A DNA stretch of 64,000 bases from assembly GCA_035236585.1 (NCBI GenBank), contig CP141135.1:2452001-2516000 (forward strand), in the 5' to 3' direction. The position numbers and the translations under genes are program-made. Position 1 is the stretch's first letter, and each line of letters starts with the position of its first letter. This document shows positions 26,261-37,745 of the stretch, piece by piece. Origin of the DNA: Warburgia ugandensis. Taxonomy: Eukaryota > Streptophyta > Magnoliopsida > Canellales > Canellaceae. Under the pieces are notes generated by a model. The model was not told where the DNA came from. It did no database searches and saw only the letters and a program-made list of their open reading frames with translations.

Positions 26261-26879
26261 TAAACACGCGAACAAGAAAATCAAAGTATTTTTTTTATTA
26301 GATCCAATGTTACATATTATTAGATCTTATTAATTAAAAATCATGATCAAAGTGCTAATCTAATTTGTTTAATCAAAATCTGACCTCCTAGTATTTAGCT
26401 AACACTACTCTATATGGGGTAAGAGGGTAAAGCTTTTAGCCAACTTGATGTTAGCATTTATCTCCATCAAACCCTGATTTTGGATGAGAACCACAAATTG
26501 TAATGTTCTCCCTTTCTCCAATGGACAGGGTTAGAGAGAGAAGCAATTGTTGTTTGCAATTGAATCATACAATTTTTGAGAAATCACAATGATCTAACAT
26601 ACTTTTTAACCTCATCATAAGTTGTGACAAAACCCGCTTGATCTCCAAAATGAAAATAGAGAGAGTTTGTGACAAGAAAACAATGCATGATAAAAAAAAA
26701 GGTTATGGTTTACTTACATTCTTTTTCATGCTACAACAATCAAAATATCAAAATACAAAGCAAGAAGGGAAAAGGGAGAGAGACATACATAAGGACTTGA
26801 GGAGGAGGCCATCATGCTACCCATGATAAGAAGAACATGAATAGGGTCATAGGAAAAAATGAGACGACTTTGCATTTTA

Positions 26880-27482
26880 GAGGCAAACAAGGACTTTTGA
26901 AGTTGTTTAGTCATAAATGACTTTAAAAGTATGAACTTTTGAAGTCATTTGAGTCGAGCAACTTCAAAAGTATGGACTTATTTTGAAGCTAAGAGGAATT
27001 TTATGTAGAAAAGGAGTTTTAAAGTCATTTAGATACAAAGTCATTCACTTCTAAAGTCGTCAATGACTTTTAAAGTTGTTTATATCTAAACGACTTTAAA
27101 ACTCCTTCCCACTTAAAATTCTTCTTTGTACCAAAATAAGTCTATACTTTTGAAGTCGTTTGACTCAAATGACTTCAAAATTTTATACTTTGAAAGTCAT
27201 TTATGACTAAATGACTTCAAAAGTAAATCACTTTTAAAGTTGTTGACTAAACAACTTTAAAAATATACACTTGAAGTCATTTGAGTCAAATAACTTTAAA
27301 AGTCCTTTTCTGAAGAAAAAAAATTCCCTTCATGTTGACTAAAGAAGTCATTTTTTATTAAACAAATTCTAAATTCTATACTTTTAAAGTCATTTCTTTC
27401 TAAATGACTTATAAAATATTTACAAAGTCAGTAGTTAAAATAACAACTTTAAACCTACTTTAAAAGCCTCCTGTGTAGTAGT
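26880..27482 (+). mobile_element. CACTA-type transposon end with subterminal repeat array
   Basis: A dense array of short inverted and direct units built from ACTTTTGAAGTC-GTTT and its complement AAAC-GACTTTAAAAGT. It ends in TTTAAAAGCCTCCTGTG then TAGTAGTG, which reads CACTACTACACAGG on the other strand. CACTA elements are known for a CACTA terminus and such subterminal arrays, which bind the transposase. Equivalent ends lie at 43,066-43,492 and 55,852-56,219. A further motif pair at 26,100-26,150 may be part of the other end. The junction is 4 bp from a CXE fragment. Confidence 0.65.
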
Positions 27483-27486
27483 GGAA

Positions 27487-27707
27487 GTGGCAGTTGTAAC
27501 AAGTTTGCATGTGGTAGATATTTTGGGTTTGGAGTTTCCTGCTACATTGATGGTCATTGGGGGCTTTGATACCACACACGATAGGTAGAGAGAGTACATG
27601 ATTGGCTGATAAATTTTGGTTTTATGAATTTGCCCGAGACATCAAAGGTGTTTACTGAAGTGGTGTATTTCATATGCAAGCGATTAAACAAGCTTAAGTT
27701 CAAGTAA
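27487..27707 (+). pseudogene. CXE 3'-end fragment
   Basis: Matches CXE codons from about 242 (VANVTG region) to the stop. It keeps versions of VDISGLDFPAT, VGGFD and the LPET-VFTE-VVYF-KRL tail. An internal deletion removes the segment with the catalytic His. The usual 3' flank follows to about 28,222 and is then cut by a retroelement. Confidence 0.85.
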
Positions 27708-28222
27708 TGGGGTTTGACAACTATATGACATATATTGGTAGCGCATGCTCTTTTTCATCATTTTCTCCTATAATACTGGCCCAACTACTAATCACAGGTA
27801 TGACTTGGTTAGTTAGGTACTTTTATTTGGTCACTAGTTTGTTAGTCTGTTTGTGACAATAATGAAATGCTACGTGTGGTGTTTGCATATCTATTTGTTA
27901 GCATAACACATTTATTTATGGTGTGTTACATAATATTTTGTATGTTGAACATGATGATTGGTTAGGTATTGAATAAAAATTTGCTTGAGTGGTTCTTCTA
28001 CTTTTTCATAAAGACATGATGCGTGTATTTATGCTGGGACACTTATTATTTTTCAATATATTGTTCCTAGTTGCTATTTATCATCATTCTTGATGTTTTA
28101 ATTCAAATGCCTTGTTTTTTCACATTCTCTTGACTTTTTATAGTAAAATAATTTGCTAGTCCAAATTTCTCAGCTAATATTGATAAAGGAAGCCATTACT
28201 CAGGGGTTCATAGGAATGACCT

Positions 28223-31200
28223 TGTTGATTATCAAGTGCACGAGCTATTGTGGTACAACTTATGCAAGAATAGGTCGATCCCATGAGGACTTGACTTAGA
28301 AAGTGGGAGTTTGAATAAAATCTAATTGCTAAAATAAACTAAAATTAATTAATAATGCAAAAAAAAAACTTTGATTTATTAATTAACTAAAAATACAAAA
28401 TTTTGAAAAGAAATTAAATTAAATAACAAACTAATTTAAGTTCCCTAACTCGATCATTGTGTCATGTAGTAGATCTTGTTTATGAATTTTCTTAATTTGT
28501 TTTCAAATTAAAATACCAGAGCAACACCTCTCACTGCGTCTACAAGTGAGAGAGTGTCACTAGAAAATTAGTAGAAAATTGAAACAGTCACGCCCAGCTA
28601 CACATGCGTGATACTTTCGAAGCATTAATCTTATCCTTGTTCACAATCCATGATTAGGCAATCTCTCCTTACAATCCATGAGCAGTTAGAATCTGTGAAG
28701 ATTTTATCAATTTTAGGCACTGATTTCTTCGACCTTTGGATGGAAATTTTCAATGAAAATTTGTAACTGTAATAATATGATATAAAAAAATTCAATCATG
28801 TAGTTATATTTTAAATCAATATAACAAAATTTAAGATAATCTATCACAAACATCAATTGTTCACCAACCTACATAATAGTACCTTTCAAGATAATTTTAT
28901 AAAATTAAAAAAAATTCAACCATTAAATTTCAAAATAATTTATGTGACACTCTTTATAACCCAAATAAAAACATAATAAAAGGATTATATCATTCACAAA
29001 CTCATAAAATAAATCAAACTAAAGGTGCATAAATGTATTATTCATGTAAACAGTAGCAAGTAGCTAACTTTAATAAAGAAAAATTACAATATTTGAAATT
29101 AATATTGAAAATCAAACACCATGTTATTCTTCTCCATGCTGTATTCTATCTAATAACCTAAATTTAAGAGATTTTTGTTGGAATCGACGCAAAAACCGAA
29201 GTGCATTCACTAGCCTATGTGCACACTATTCATCTTCTTCAACCTCCATTTCTTTTTTCTAATTTTCAAGTTCTCTTCACTCCATCTTCAATCTGGCATT
29301 TATAAATGATGGGAAGTTGGTATGGATTCAATTTTTGGCAATTTCCTTCTCCATTATGTTTCCTTTTCTCCAAAGAATTCTAAATCAATTGAATTTCTTA
29401 ATTTTAACTTAGTTTCCTATTAAGAAACTATTTCATTTCTCTTCATCATTTCTACTTTCCATAATTAAACATAAAATCTCTTAAATTCTCTTGTGCTCAT
29501 GGTTTAGGATTGATGCTTGAGGATTGAACTGAATTCCTTGCTTCTTGATTTGATCCAAATAATCTAGATTGATCTAGGTTATTCATTTCAATCTAAGCTT
29601 GATCAGAGATCTAGGATGTTATTCGACTTGATCTAACAGTATAGATCTTGATCTAACACCTACAAATTTATCAAATTATGGTTAGATTATAAATTTTCAA
29701 ATGATGTATTTTTCATATAAATTTCTAAATTTAAAAATATATCAAAATTCATTCTAAATGAGGGTAATAAGTACAATTATGGACTCTTAGTACACACCCC
29801 AACCAGCATTTTGCTAGTCTCGAGTAAATTATGTAAAAAACCAAATTACAAAATTGGTACAAATTATCACTTTCGTAGGTACTCACGACTGCATTTACCT
29901 TATGTAACAAGCCCTTAAACCTCTAGGTTACCCCTACTGGGTGAGTTAAGCCTTGTGATGGTTTGTAGTGAATTTACCTAAAAAATTTCAAAAATCTTTT
30001 TCAAGTCAACTCCTACTCTTTTTCTTAGAAAATTATCTTCAATAAATCTATCAACATTAGCATACTAATAAAAATAAATGAAAAATTCAAAACCCTACCC
30101 ATATGCTAAACATATTCCAATTAAGCTCAGATATCAGAGTGAGTGTGTTTACAGTCTACATATGCAATAATCCTTATCTCTAAGTAGACTTCTAACTTTT
30201 GAACTCCATTTAAAATATGTTTTAACCTCAATCATCACTAATGACATATACTCATCAATAAAATCTCTTAAATAAAGGGTTTAAATCATATCTCTCTTTT
30301 AAATATATAAGAAGAGTCAATAAAAAAATAAATTTATCTCACATATACTCATGAAAGAATGGGAGTTACTAAGGAATTTAGTTTTTGATCCCTTTGGAAA
30401 GGATAAGATGCTATTACATTTAAACTTTCAATCATATTACTCTTTAAATTCCATCTTTTTGTATCCTCATCAAGATTATATTCATCTTAAAATCAATAGG
30501 TCTTCAATTGGTACGAAATGTAGGCTTAGGATAGAAACTAAAAAGAAAGGATATAAAGGAAATTCAAAATTTCTTAAAAAATAAGTAGAAGTCTTCTACT
30601 AAAGTTAAAAATTCTTCTTTACATTGTTTTATAAAAAGAATATTTCTTTTTCATTTTTCTATGTTCTTCAATTTCTCTTTTTGGTTTTCTTTTCAGCACT
30701 TTTTCTTTCTTTTCAACACTTTTGAATCTCTTTGAAGAATATTTCTTTTCTTAATATTCACTTTTCTACTATCATTGCAACTAAAAGGTATATCATCATT
30801 CATTTCTATCTTAGCTTTTGAAGAAAATAGGTAATGGATAATTTATGTTGGGTTAATATGGATAAAGTGATAATTTGGGTGACAAAAAAAAGGCTTATAT
30901 AAAAAGGCTCAATTTGGCAAACTAGTGGTAAAAATATTTTTTGGGTCAGATTTATGTCTCTTGGTTAACAATGAAGATGTCCTAAATCATTTTCTAGGTT
31001 TCATATATTAATTAGATTCAATAAACTTCTAGAATTTTAAAGATATTAGTATAATAATTTAGGTAATTAGCTAAATTTAAGAGTGGAAGGGAGCTGAAGA
31101 AAAGTAGGAACTTTTATAACCTATAAAAAAATAAATTGCTCCAAAACTCAATTAGGTTATAGGTCTACACTGAATTTCTTTAGGATCTCTAAGTTATAGC

Positions 31201-32507
31201 TTCTTATCAATTTAAACTATGTATATGCAAATGTGTTTACAGATGTGATTTGAGACTTTACTTTCTTGTAATACTTTAGAAATGAGTAAAATGATGAATT
31301 TATCATGTTCTAATCCATTAATAAGCCAAAGTTATCTAGATTATACTTTAGCAAATCCAATTCTCATCATAATAATTTGTTTTTAAATTTTTAGCAAAAT
31401 TTTTAATTTTTTAGAAAATAAAAAATAACAAAAATTAAAATTTGCTAGAATTCTACACCCACTAACCTTAAAGAAACATTGTCCTCAATATTTAAAAAGT
31501 AGATGATAATGCATCGAAAAATGAAGAAATGAGAGATGTAGAAAAGAAAAGTTCAAAAAAACTATGACACATTATTACAGATGAAAAATTTTTAGAGGAA
31601 AAAATTTACAAAGTTCAAAACTTCCTAGGGTCCCATACAAAATGAGCTAGAAAGGCCTCTAAAAAGAAAAGGTGAATGAATTTATCTTGTAATTTTGAAT
31701 TTTTCATTTTATCATAGGGCAAGATATCAAATATGTCTCTAGGCTACTTCTCATAATTAAAGATAATTGCGGGATCTTGATGCAACCTTTTTGGAAATAG
31801 AGCAGGACTATGGTATGGCTTAATGGATGAAATGTAATCCTTATTAACAAATTTATATTTTTTTCTAATAGATTTTATTACCATTTTAGCCTTTTTAGGA
31901 CCAAATTTCTCAATTATTTTACCACTATGAAGAATAGTAATTGCCTTTCATGCACATCATTAGGGTTTTCATTTGGTGGGGTAGGAAATTAACATTTTTC
32001 AAGGGTTTGTAGCATTTGAAATATCATGTCCTTCACTTCACTTCAGTCATGGATTGTATTCTCTTTTAATTGGGCTTATGAATTAATGAAAATTGTTCTC
32101 CACTTGCCTCTTATGTGGGGGTATATAGGGTCCAGGAGTAGGTGGTTGGTAAGTTTGGTATTGGGCCTTATGTGAGACATTAGCATTATATACATTTCTC
32201 TAATTAAAAGTAGGATGATTACTTATTTTGGGATTATATGCCTCTGAAGATGGAGAAAAATGTTGCTCAAAAGAATATATCTATTCATGAAGCACATTCT
32301 AGAATACAAGAACAATAGGACATTCCTGAGTGAGATGTGTATTATTTTCACAAAATCACACACTTGTTTGACTTTCTTAGAGAAAAAATTTCCCAATTCT
32401 ATGGCCTCAACTTTCTTAGCTAAGGATGCAATTTTAGCATTCATATTGTCTTTTTTAGTCATAGCATATGAGATTCCTCTAGAGAATATGGTGGTGGACT
32501 TGGCTTG
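28223..32507 (-). mobile_element. Ty3/gypsy-like remnant, gag piece only
   Basis: At 28,225-28,310 there is the phrase gattatcaagtgcacgag, then gtcgatcccatgaggac, which I associate with the LTR region of many plant Ty3/gypsy elements. At 29,790-29,830 comes a matching acacaccccaaccag block. Near 32,210-32,470 (minus) a gag-like stretch reads NAKIASLAKKVEAIE, then a cysteine-containing QVCDFV, and further on YQTYQPPTPGPYIPP. No protease or polymerase is seen, so the element is internally deleted. The middle (29,850-31,600) is AT-rich with no coding signal. Confidence 0.55.
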
Positions 32508-34800
32508 TGTAACACCTCGGGTTTTTATAACATTTTTTTATAATAATAATAATAATAGTCATAGTCAGATCCCAGAATAAAAAGATTATATTAATTATTT
32601 TATTAGAACATTTTCTGAAAACCTTCAGGTGTTATTTCTTGTTTCCAAAACATGACAACTATGATTTAAAATATAAATATAATTACGCAGTAATACATTT
32701 AAGACAATACACATATCAAATCCAATGTCAAAATCATCGACACCTTTATTTTCAAAATAATAAATATTCCAAACATAATAATGTGACCCAGGGTCTATCC
32801 ATCATAACATCTTACAATATTTAAATCAATGTCCATCATATGTATAACAGTCATAATCAAATTCATGTATTAAAAGTATAACAGTCATAATGACCTCTCA
32901 GAACGCGTCAAACTCCCCAAACAATGGGGCTAAATCCCGGGGACCAGTAGCTCGTCCAGCCGAAGGCCCACCTACATCATAATGATTCCTCAAGATGGGT
33001 CAAACTCCCCAAACAATGGGGCTAAATCTCAGGGATCGGTAGCTCGTCCAACCTGAAGGCCCGGTCACATCATAACAAACCCTTTTGCTCTTACGAGCCA
33101 TTTCACAATTTTTTGGTATCAATCTTACATTTCTCACACTTGGTTTACAATAATGCATAGCTTATGCATAAACCGTTTATTCATGATTCAATTTCAGCAT
33201 GCACATTCATCTTATCTTTCATATAAACATAAAAGATTCATTTCAATACTTGGAATTCATATACACATGCATATATAGCAAAAATCATAGCAATCTTAAT
33301 TTCACCTACCTCAATTGGAGATCTTCTAATTCACTGACGCGAGTACTTCATTTAGTTTGCGTATGTACTCCCTATCAGTCACATCTGTAACAATACAAAC
33401 ACATGTTTAGTTATACAATTTTAGGACTTCTCCTAACTTCCCTAACACTATTTGGCATAAGGCAAAGTGATAGTGTTTATTACTGTGCAAAAGGCATTTC
33501 ATTAGCTATTGGTTGATAGCTAATTTAATGGCAAACAATTATTGGATTTCCAATCCATGCCATTGGCCCTGGATTGGCTATTCACTACTCTTCTTAAGTG
33601 ATTGCAAGTCACTATCACTATTCAGTGGTCTTAACCCTTGATTCCTATCCATATCAACTCTTGGTTTGGAGCTGTGTGTTATTTCCCATGATATAGTCTT
33701 CAATACAACCTATAATTGTATTCTTAAATCAGACTAATATAATGAGCATCATAAACAGTTCATATTACTCAATTTTTTTCTGTTAGTTTATCCAAATTTG
33801 ATACTTTATATCATATCTAAGCTAATTCATGGTTCAAGAATCCACCTGTGACCTCAAATCATTTATCCGACATCACAAGGTGTATGTTTGAATAGTGATA
33901 AATTGGATGACCTAGATCATCCAATCTGTTTCACTTCAAATTCATATAATTGTAGTTATCCTATTATTTTTTATGACCAGGAACTCATCTGTGGTGTCTG
34001 ATCATCAATCAGACATCATGAAGTTACTATGTGAACAGTACCTGATTGGACGACTGAGATTGTCCAATCGGTTTTCATCCTAGATATGATATTTTTTGTG
34101 TGATCCAAGCTACACCATGCCCTAAATTACTTATTCCTAAGCTTTGATTTAAAAATGGACGGTTGGATTATCCACAAAACTTAGATCTAACATGAATGGT
34201 ACGGATTTAGCTAAAATCTCAAAATCAAGAATAGGGTTTTGTGGATTTTACCTTCTAAATGAATTTTTGTGCATTTTCGATCTAAACCAATCAGTTGCGA
34301 AACCTCCAATCTTAGTCGTACGATGTTCCCCTCTTTAATCGATGGTCAAGATCATGTTGGATCCCCCAATAACCTTGGGGGTTTTGTTCGGCTCAACGTG
34401 CTGAACAAAATGACCAGTTCGATCATCGATCCGAGCCAGCATTGTCTCCGGTGACAACCTGAAACTCTGACGACCCAGGAAAACCCTTGTTTTCCTGCAC
34501 GCATCTCTCTCTCTCTCTCTCTCTCGCCGACACAACCTAGGGTTTCTAAGCGCACTAGTTTTCCCTTTCCTCTCTCCTTCTCTTCTCTTCTCTTCTTCTC
34601 CTTCTTCCTTCTCCTCTTCTTCCCCTTCTTCTTCTCTCCTCCTCTTCCTTCCCTGGCAGGTTTCCTCTTCATTGGGTTTTTTTTTGCCATTGCTTTCGGG
34701 AAGATAAACCCGACGTCTGTCGGGTTTGCTTAATGAGGGGGGTGCCAGTATCAAATCTGGCCCCCCTTCTATTTAGGCTTTTTTTTTGTGCAATGTTACA
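32508..34800 (+). mobile_element. Family B-type long LTR without matching target duplication
   Basis: Begins TGTAACACCTCGGG and ends AATGTTACA. The left neighbour is GCTTG, inside the gypsy gag; the right neighbour is CCAAG, inside the CXE flank, so the two sides do not match. It contains two direct copies of a 92-bp unit (32,892-33,079), a pyrimidine tract (34,500-34,660) and the GC-rich 3' hairpin at 34,736-34,766. Confidence 0.75.
34736..34766 (+). other. GC-rich hairpin near LTR 3' end
   Basis: GGGGGGTGCCAG pairs with CTGGCCCCCC (the left arm has 2 unpaired bases) around the loop TATCAAAT. Related boxes occur at 41,431, 54,200, 21,965 and, in minus orientation, near 62,105. Confidence 0.75.
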
Positions 34801-35904
34801 CCAAGACTCCGTCATCAAATTATCCAAGCTTGTCATTTTAGTTTAGTGGCAACCTCCACCCCTTGGCATTGTCCAACTATGTTTTTATGGTTCAACAAAT
34901 TCCAAGAAAGGATTTACAGGATTTAGACTGGTGACCCAAGATAGCATGGGATTTTCCTTACTGGATGGGTAAGCTTCATTGGAAGTAAGAGAATTAACTA
35001 GGTAGGTAGAATGGAACAGCTATTGTCTGGTCTTTTGCAGGCAAATTGACTAAACTCAATAAAAGGAGGACAAATATAAATGACAAAAGTGTCATATAGT
35101 AAAAATAATAGAGAGTTAATTGTTAACTTGTATTGCTAATTATATAATAGATTTTAGTTGTTTATTTTTTAATAATTTATATTATGCATCCCAAAAAAGA
35201 AATTCTCCAACAATATCTAGCACTATCACTCATCAAGAAATAAACATAACCACCAACAAAATTATATAAATCTGGTCCTAAACCAAGGGGTTTCGCCCTT
35301 TCCACTTTGTCCTATTCACATGACTTTTGCATAACATGTTCACCTTAGCTCCTTCTCTTTTTGTGGACTACCTTATTTTCTCTTTATTTCTCCCGACTAG
35401 AAGAGGCAGTCAAGGAAGAACAAAGGTGAACATATCAATTTCCTAAATTAAATGACTAAATACCACAAAATTTAAGGACAGTAGATTGTATAACAATGGA
35501 TAGAAAGCATAAGATTTAGTTAAATAACTTGAGGACAAGCCTTGAATTCCTTAAGATGTCCTATGCCATGTTTGAATTTGGTTCAATAGCCAATCTCAAC
35601 CCCCACGAACCATCATTTGTGCATAGAATTATGCATGATCCTACTCATTTGGGATATATTGAGCCATGCACTAATTGAAAATGATTAAAAAACTAAGAAG
35701 AAAAAGCTATTAATAATCCTTGGTAATGTTAATAAGTCAATTAAACATGTATAACTAGGAAATTTTTTCTCAAGTATCTATTAATTATTATTATTCTTTT
35801 ATGGAGTTCTTTGATCTCAACTTAACCTCTCCAAAGCAACATGTATTGAAGTATGCCAGGCCCTCTTGCTTAGTCTATGATAATCAATTTTCCACTTTAA
35901 GAGA
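34801..35904 (+). pseudogene. CXE-unit flank with RNase H scrap and promoter-like block
   Basis: Resumes the CXE downstream flank at ccaagactccgtcatc, about 210 bp further on than where it broke at 28,222. The RNase H scrap is at 34,835-34,975. Then comes a stretch shared with 47.7-48.0 kb. At 35,325-35,415 a block matches the CXE promoter (cacatgacttttgc, ttagctcc, ctctttttgtgga, tttatttctc). The rest, to 35,904, is shared with 45.6-46.1 kb in reverse. No intact gene. Confidence 0.7.
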
Positions 35905-35905
35905 A

Positions 35906-36100
35906 CTAAGAGTACAATAAACTAGGCATGTTTGGTTCGGTAAGTGGCTTGGGCAAATACATAGCTTCACTTGCAACTATGACAACATCAGCTCCATGTT
36001 CCTGTGTTTCATGAAAGAACTTCCTTGCATCATCAGATGTGACTGAAGGAATTACTTGCAGAACAAATTTTGCCACTACAAATTAAGGAAATAACATTCA

Positions 36101-36152
<52 letters not shown>

Positions 36153-36860
36153 CCCAATGAACATAACCAATTTCACATGACTTTTGCTAACATTTCACTT
36201 TAGCTCCTCTTTTTGTGGAGCACTCTAATTTTCTCTTTATTTCTCTCTGCTAGAAGAGGCTGTCCAGGGAGGCAAGACAAACTTATCCATCATCGGAAGC
36301 AACCATTTCAAAAAGGGAAAGACATAGGAGATGGCAACCCCTTCGCTTACATTGGCGCGAGACGATAATTTATGGAGACAACGACGGTGGGAGTTTGCAA
36401 GGACATCCTTCGGCTGATGAGGTCGTAGCCATCGGAGTCTGTTGCGTCGTAGACAAATCCTCCTCCATGGAAGTAGATGATGAGAAGAAACCTTTCTTCG
36501 TTGGTGGTTTTTGTGGGAGTAAAGACGAGAAGCCAGAGGCTTCGAGATGGGTCAACTGTGACATCTGTAGCTTCAACTCCCTTGATTGGTGTTGTATCAG
36601 CACGGGTATGGGTTGCCAACAAGTTAAAGACAAAGCTGTAAACTAGTTCTACTATGTTTACAATAAATCAAGGGAATTGATTGAATAAACAGTAACTTAC
36701 CTCCAGCCATAGCAGCATATTTGAAGTAGTTCTCAATAGATTTGCTGATCAATAGCAGTACACAATGATGGAGAACATAGTATATCAGATCTGCTTGAAT
36801 CAAGGACCCTTGAAGATGATGGTTAATGGCAGTTATCCTTCCATCAAGCATAACTGCCAT
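35906..36860 (-). CDS. Unrecognised two-exon gene, 109 residues (exons 36,701-36,860 and 35,906-36,075)
   Basis: I do not recognise this protein. Exon 1 runs from ATG at 36,860 to a strong donor (GAG|GTAAGT) at 36,701. Exon 2 runs from an acceptor (TTTGTAG|T) at 36,075 to TAG at 35,906. Joined, they give 330 nt in one frame. Exon 1 carries SKSIENYFKYAAMAG; exon 2 carries VIPSVTSDDARKFFHE and DVVIVASEAMYLPKPL. No signal peptide or known motif is evident. Exon 2 is repeated at 45.56 (cut short), 48,554-48,726, 58.2 and 61,357-61,526 kb. The two full-length copies stay in frame to a TAG, and the 48.6-kb copy differs in length by 3 nt. The 625-nt intron here holds the CXE promoter and antisense CXE piece. 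It may be a fragment of a larger gene. Confidence 0.45.
36101..36150. repeat. (AT)n tract in CXE promoter region
   Basis: About 25 AT units, 181 bp before the retained CXE ATG. The equivalent tract lies at 45,490-45,520 for the intact gene. Confidence 0.9.
36160..36646 (+). pseudogene. CXE promoter and start joined to inverted CXE 5' half
   Basis: 36,160-36,352 is the CXE promoter, leader and first seven codons (ATG at 36,331, MATPSLT) in plus orientation. At 36,353 the sequence switches to the minus strand of CXE: to about 36,640 it is the reverse complement of codons about 123 to 30, including HGGGFVYDATDSDGYD read on the minus strand. Translation from the ATG gives only 28 residues, stopping at 36,415. 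A transcript from this promoter would be antisense to CXE mRNA over nearly 290 nt. Confidence 0.85.
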
Positions 36861-37009
36861 GGACAGTTACCACATGCATATATGTTGGATTTGAATATAA
36901 TGTTTTGGACCACTAAAATATCAACATTCTCTCACTTGGTCCAAACATTTGTAACTTTATAAGGTCATAAATCTTAATGTACTAGTAAAAAATTACTTCA
37001 TGCTCAAAC

Positions 37010-37745
37010 AAAGAAATAAATTACATGAATTATCGTGGTAATTTCTTTATAAATAATTATTACCTTCTATGTATTACAAAGTAATTATCTTCTTTGAAAA
37101 CCTTTTATGTGGTATTTTATCTTTATGAATAAGCCTCAAATGCTTATTATGGGTCCAAACATAAATATTTGTCATTCAAGAATACAGAGTTTCATTACTA
37201 ATATATGTTACAAGTATAACATCATAATTCAAATAGAAAGTGACAAAAGAGAACAAAGTTCCTTTTGCATTACATGATCCTTAAACAACTTTGGTGGCAT
37301 GCCTTTCATCAAAGGATCTACAATTATTAGCTTAGTATGAATGTGTTCAACAAGCACTTAGTTCCTTTTAACATGCTCTCTGACTGCTAAGAACTTAATG
37401 TCAATGTGCTTACTTTGACTTCCACTCTTATTATTCTTAGCAAAGAACACAGTAGTTGAATTGTCATAATAAATCTTGAGTGACCTAGAGATGGAACAAC
37501 AACTCAAAGCTAGAGATGAAACTCTTTAACCATATACCCCGTTTTGTCTCCTCAAAGTAAGAAATAAACTCAGCTTCCATAGTACAAGTAGCAATCAAAG
37601 ACTGTTTCGCACTTCTCCAAGGTATAACTCCTTTAGCAAATAAGAAGATATTGATTTATGAGAATGAACATAATAAGCGAAGTCTGAATCTGAATATCTA
37701 ACAACCTCCAAGTCATCATATGTATCTTATCATATTACCTTCCTC
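37010..37745 (-). pseudogene. Ty1/copia RNase H fragment, copy 1
   Basis: Read on the minus strand, broken frames give DSDFAYYVHSHKS, then YYDNSTTVFFAKNNKSGSQS joined to KHIDIKFLAVREHVK, and DPLMKGMPPKLFKDHV. This is the classic copia RNase H tail (DNSAAVxxxKN-KHIDIKYHxVRExV-DPLTKxMP). Other pol domains are absent. The duplicate is at 49,498-50,230. Confidence 0.85.

Noticed and set aside
26880-27480. Regular short palindromic repeats resembling a CRISPR array
   Set aside because: Units vary in length and sequence, spacers are not unique and of constant size, there are no cas genes, and the genome is plant. CACTA subterminal repeats fit better.
30351-30584. 77-residue ORF (+) in the gypsy remnant
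   Set aside because: AT-rich, antisense to the element orientation, no motif.
34335-34754. 139-residue Lys/Glu-rich ORF (-)
   Set aside because: Lies on the pyrimidine tract of an LTR; low-complexity reading, with overlapping frames equally open.
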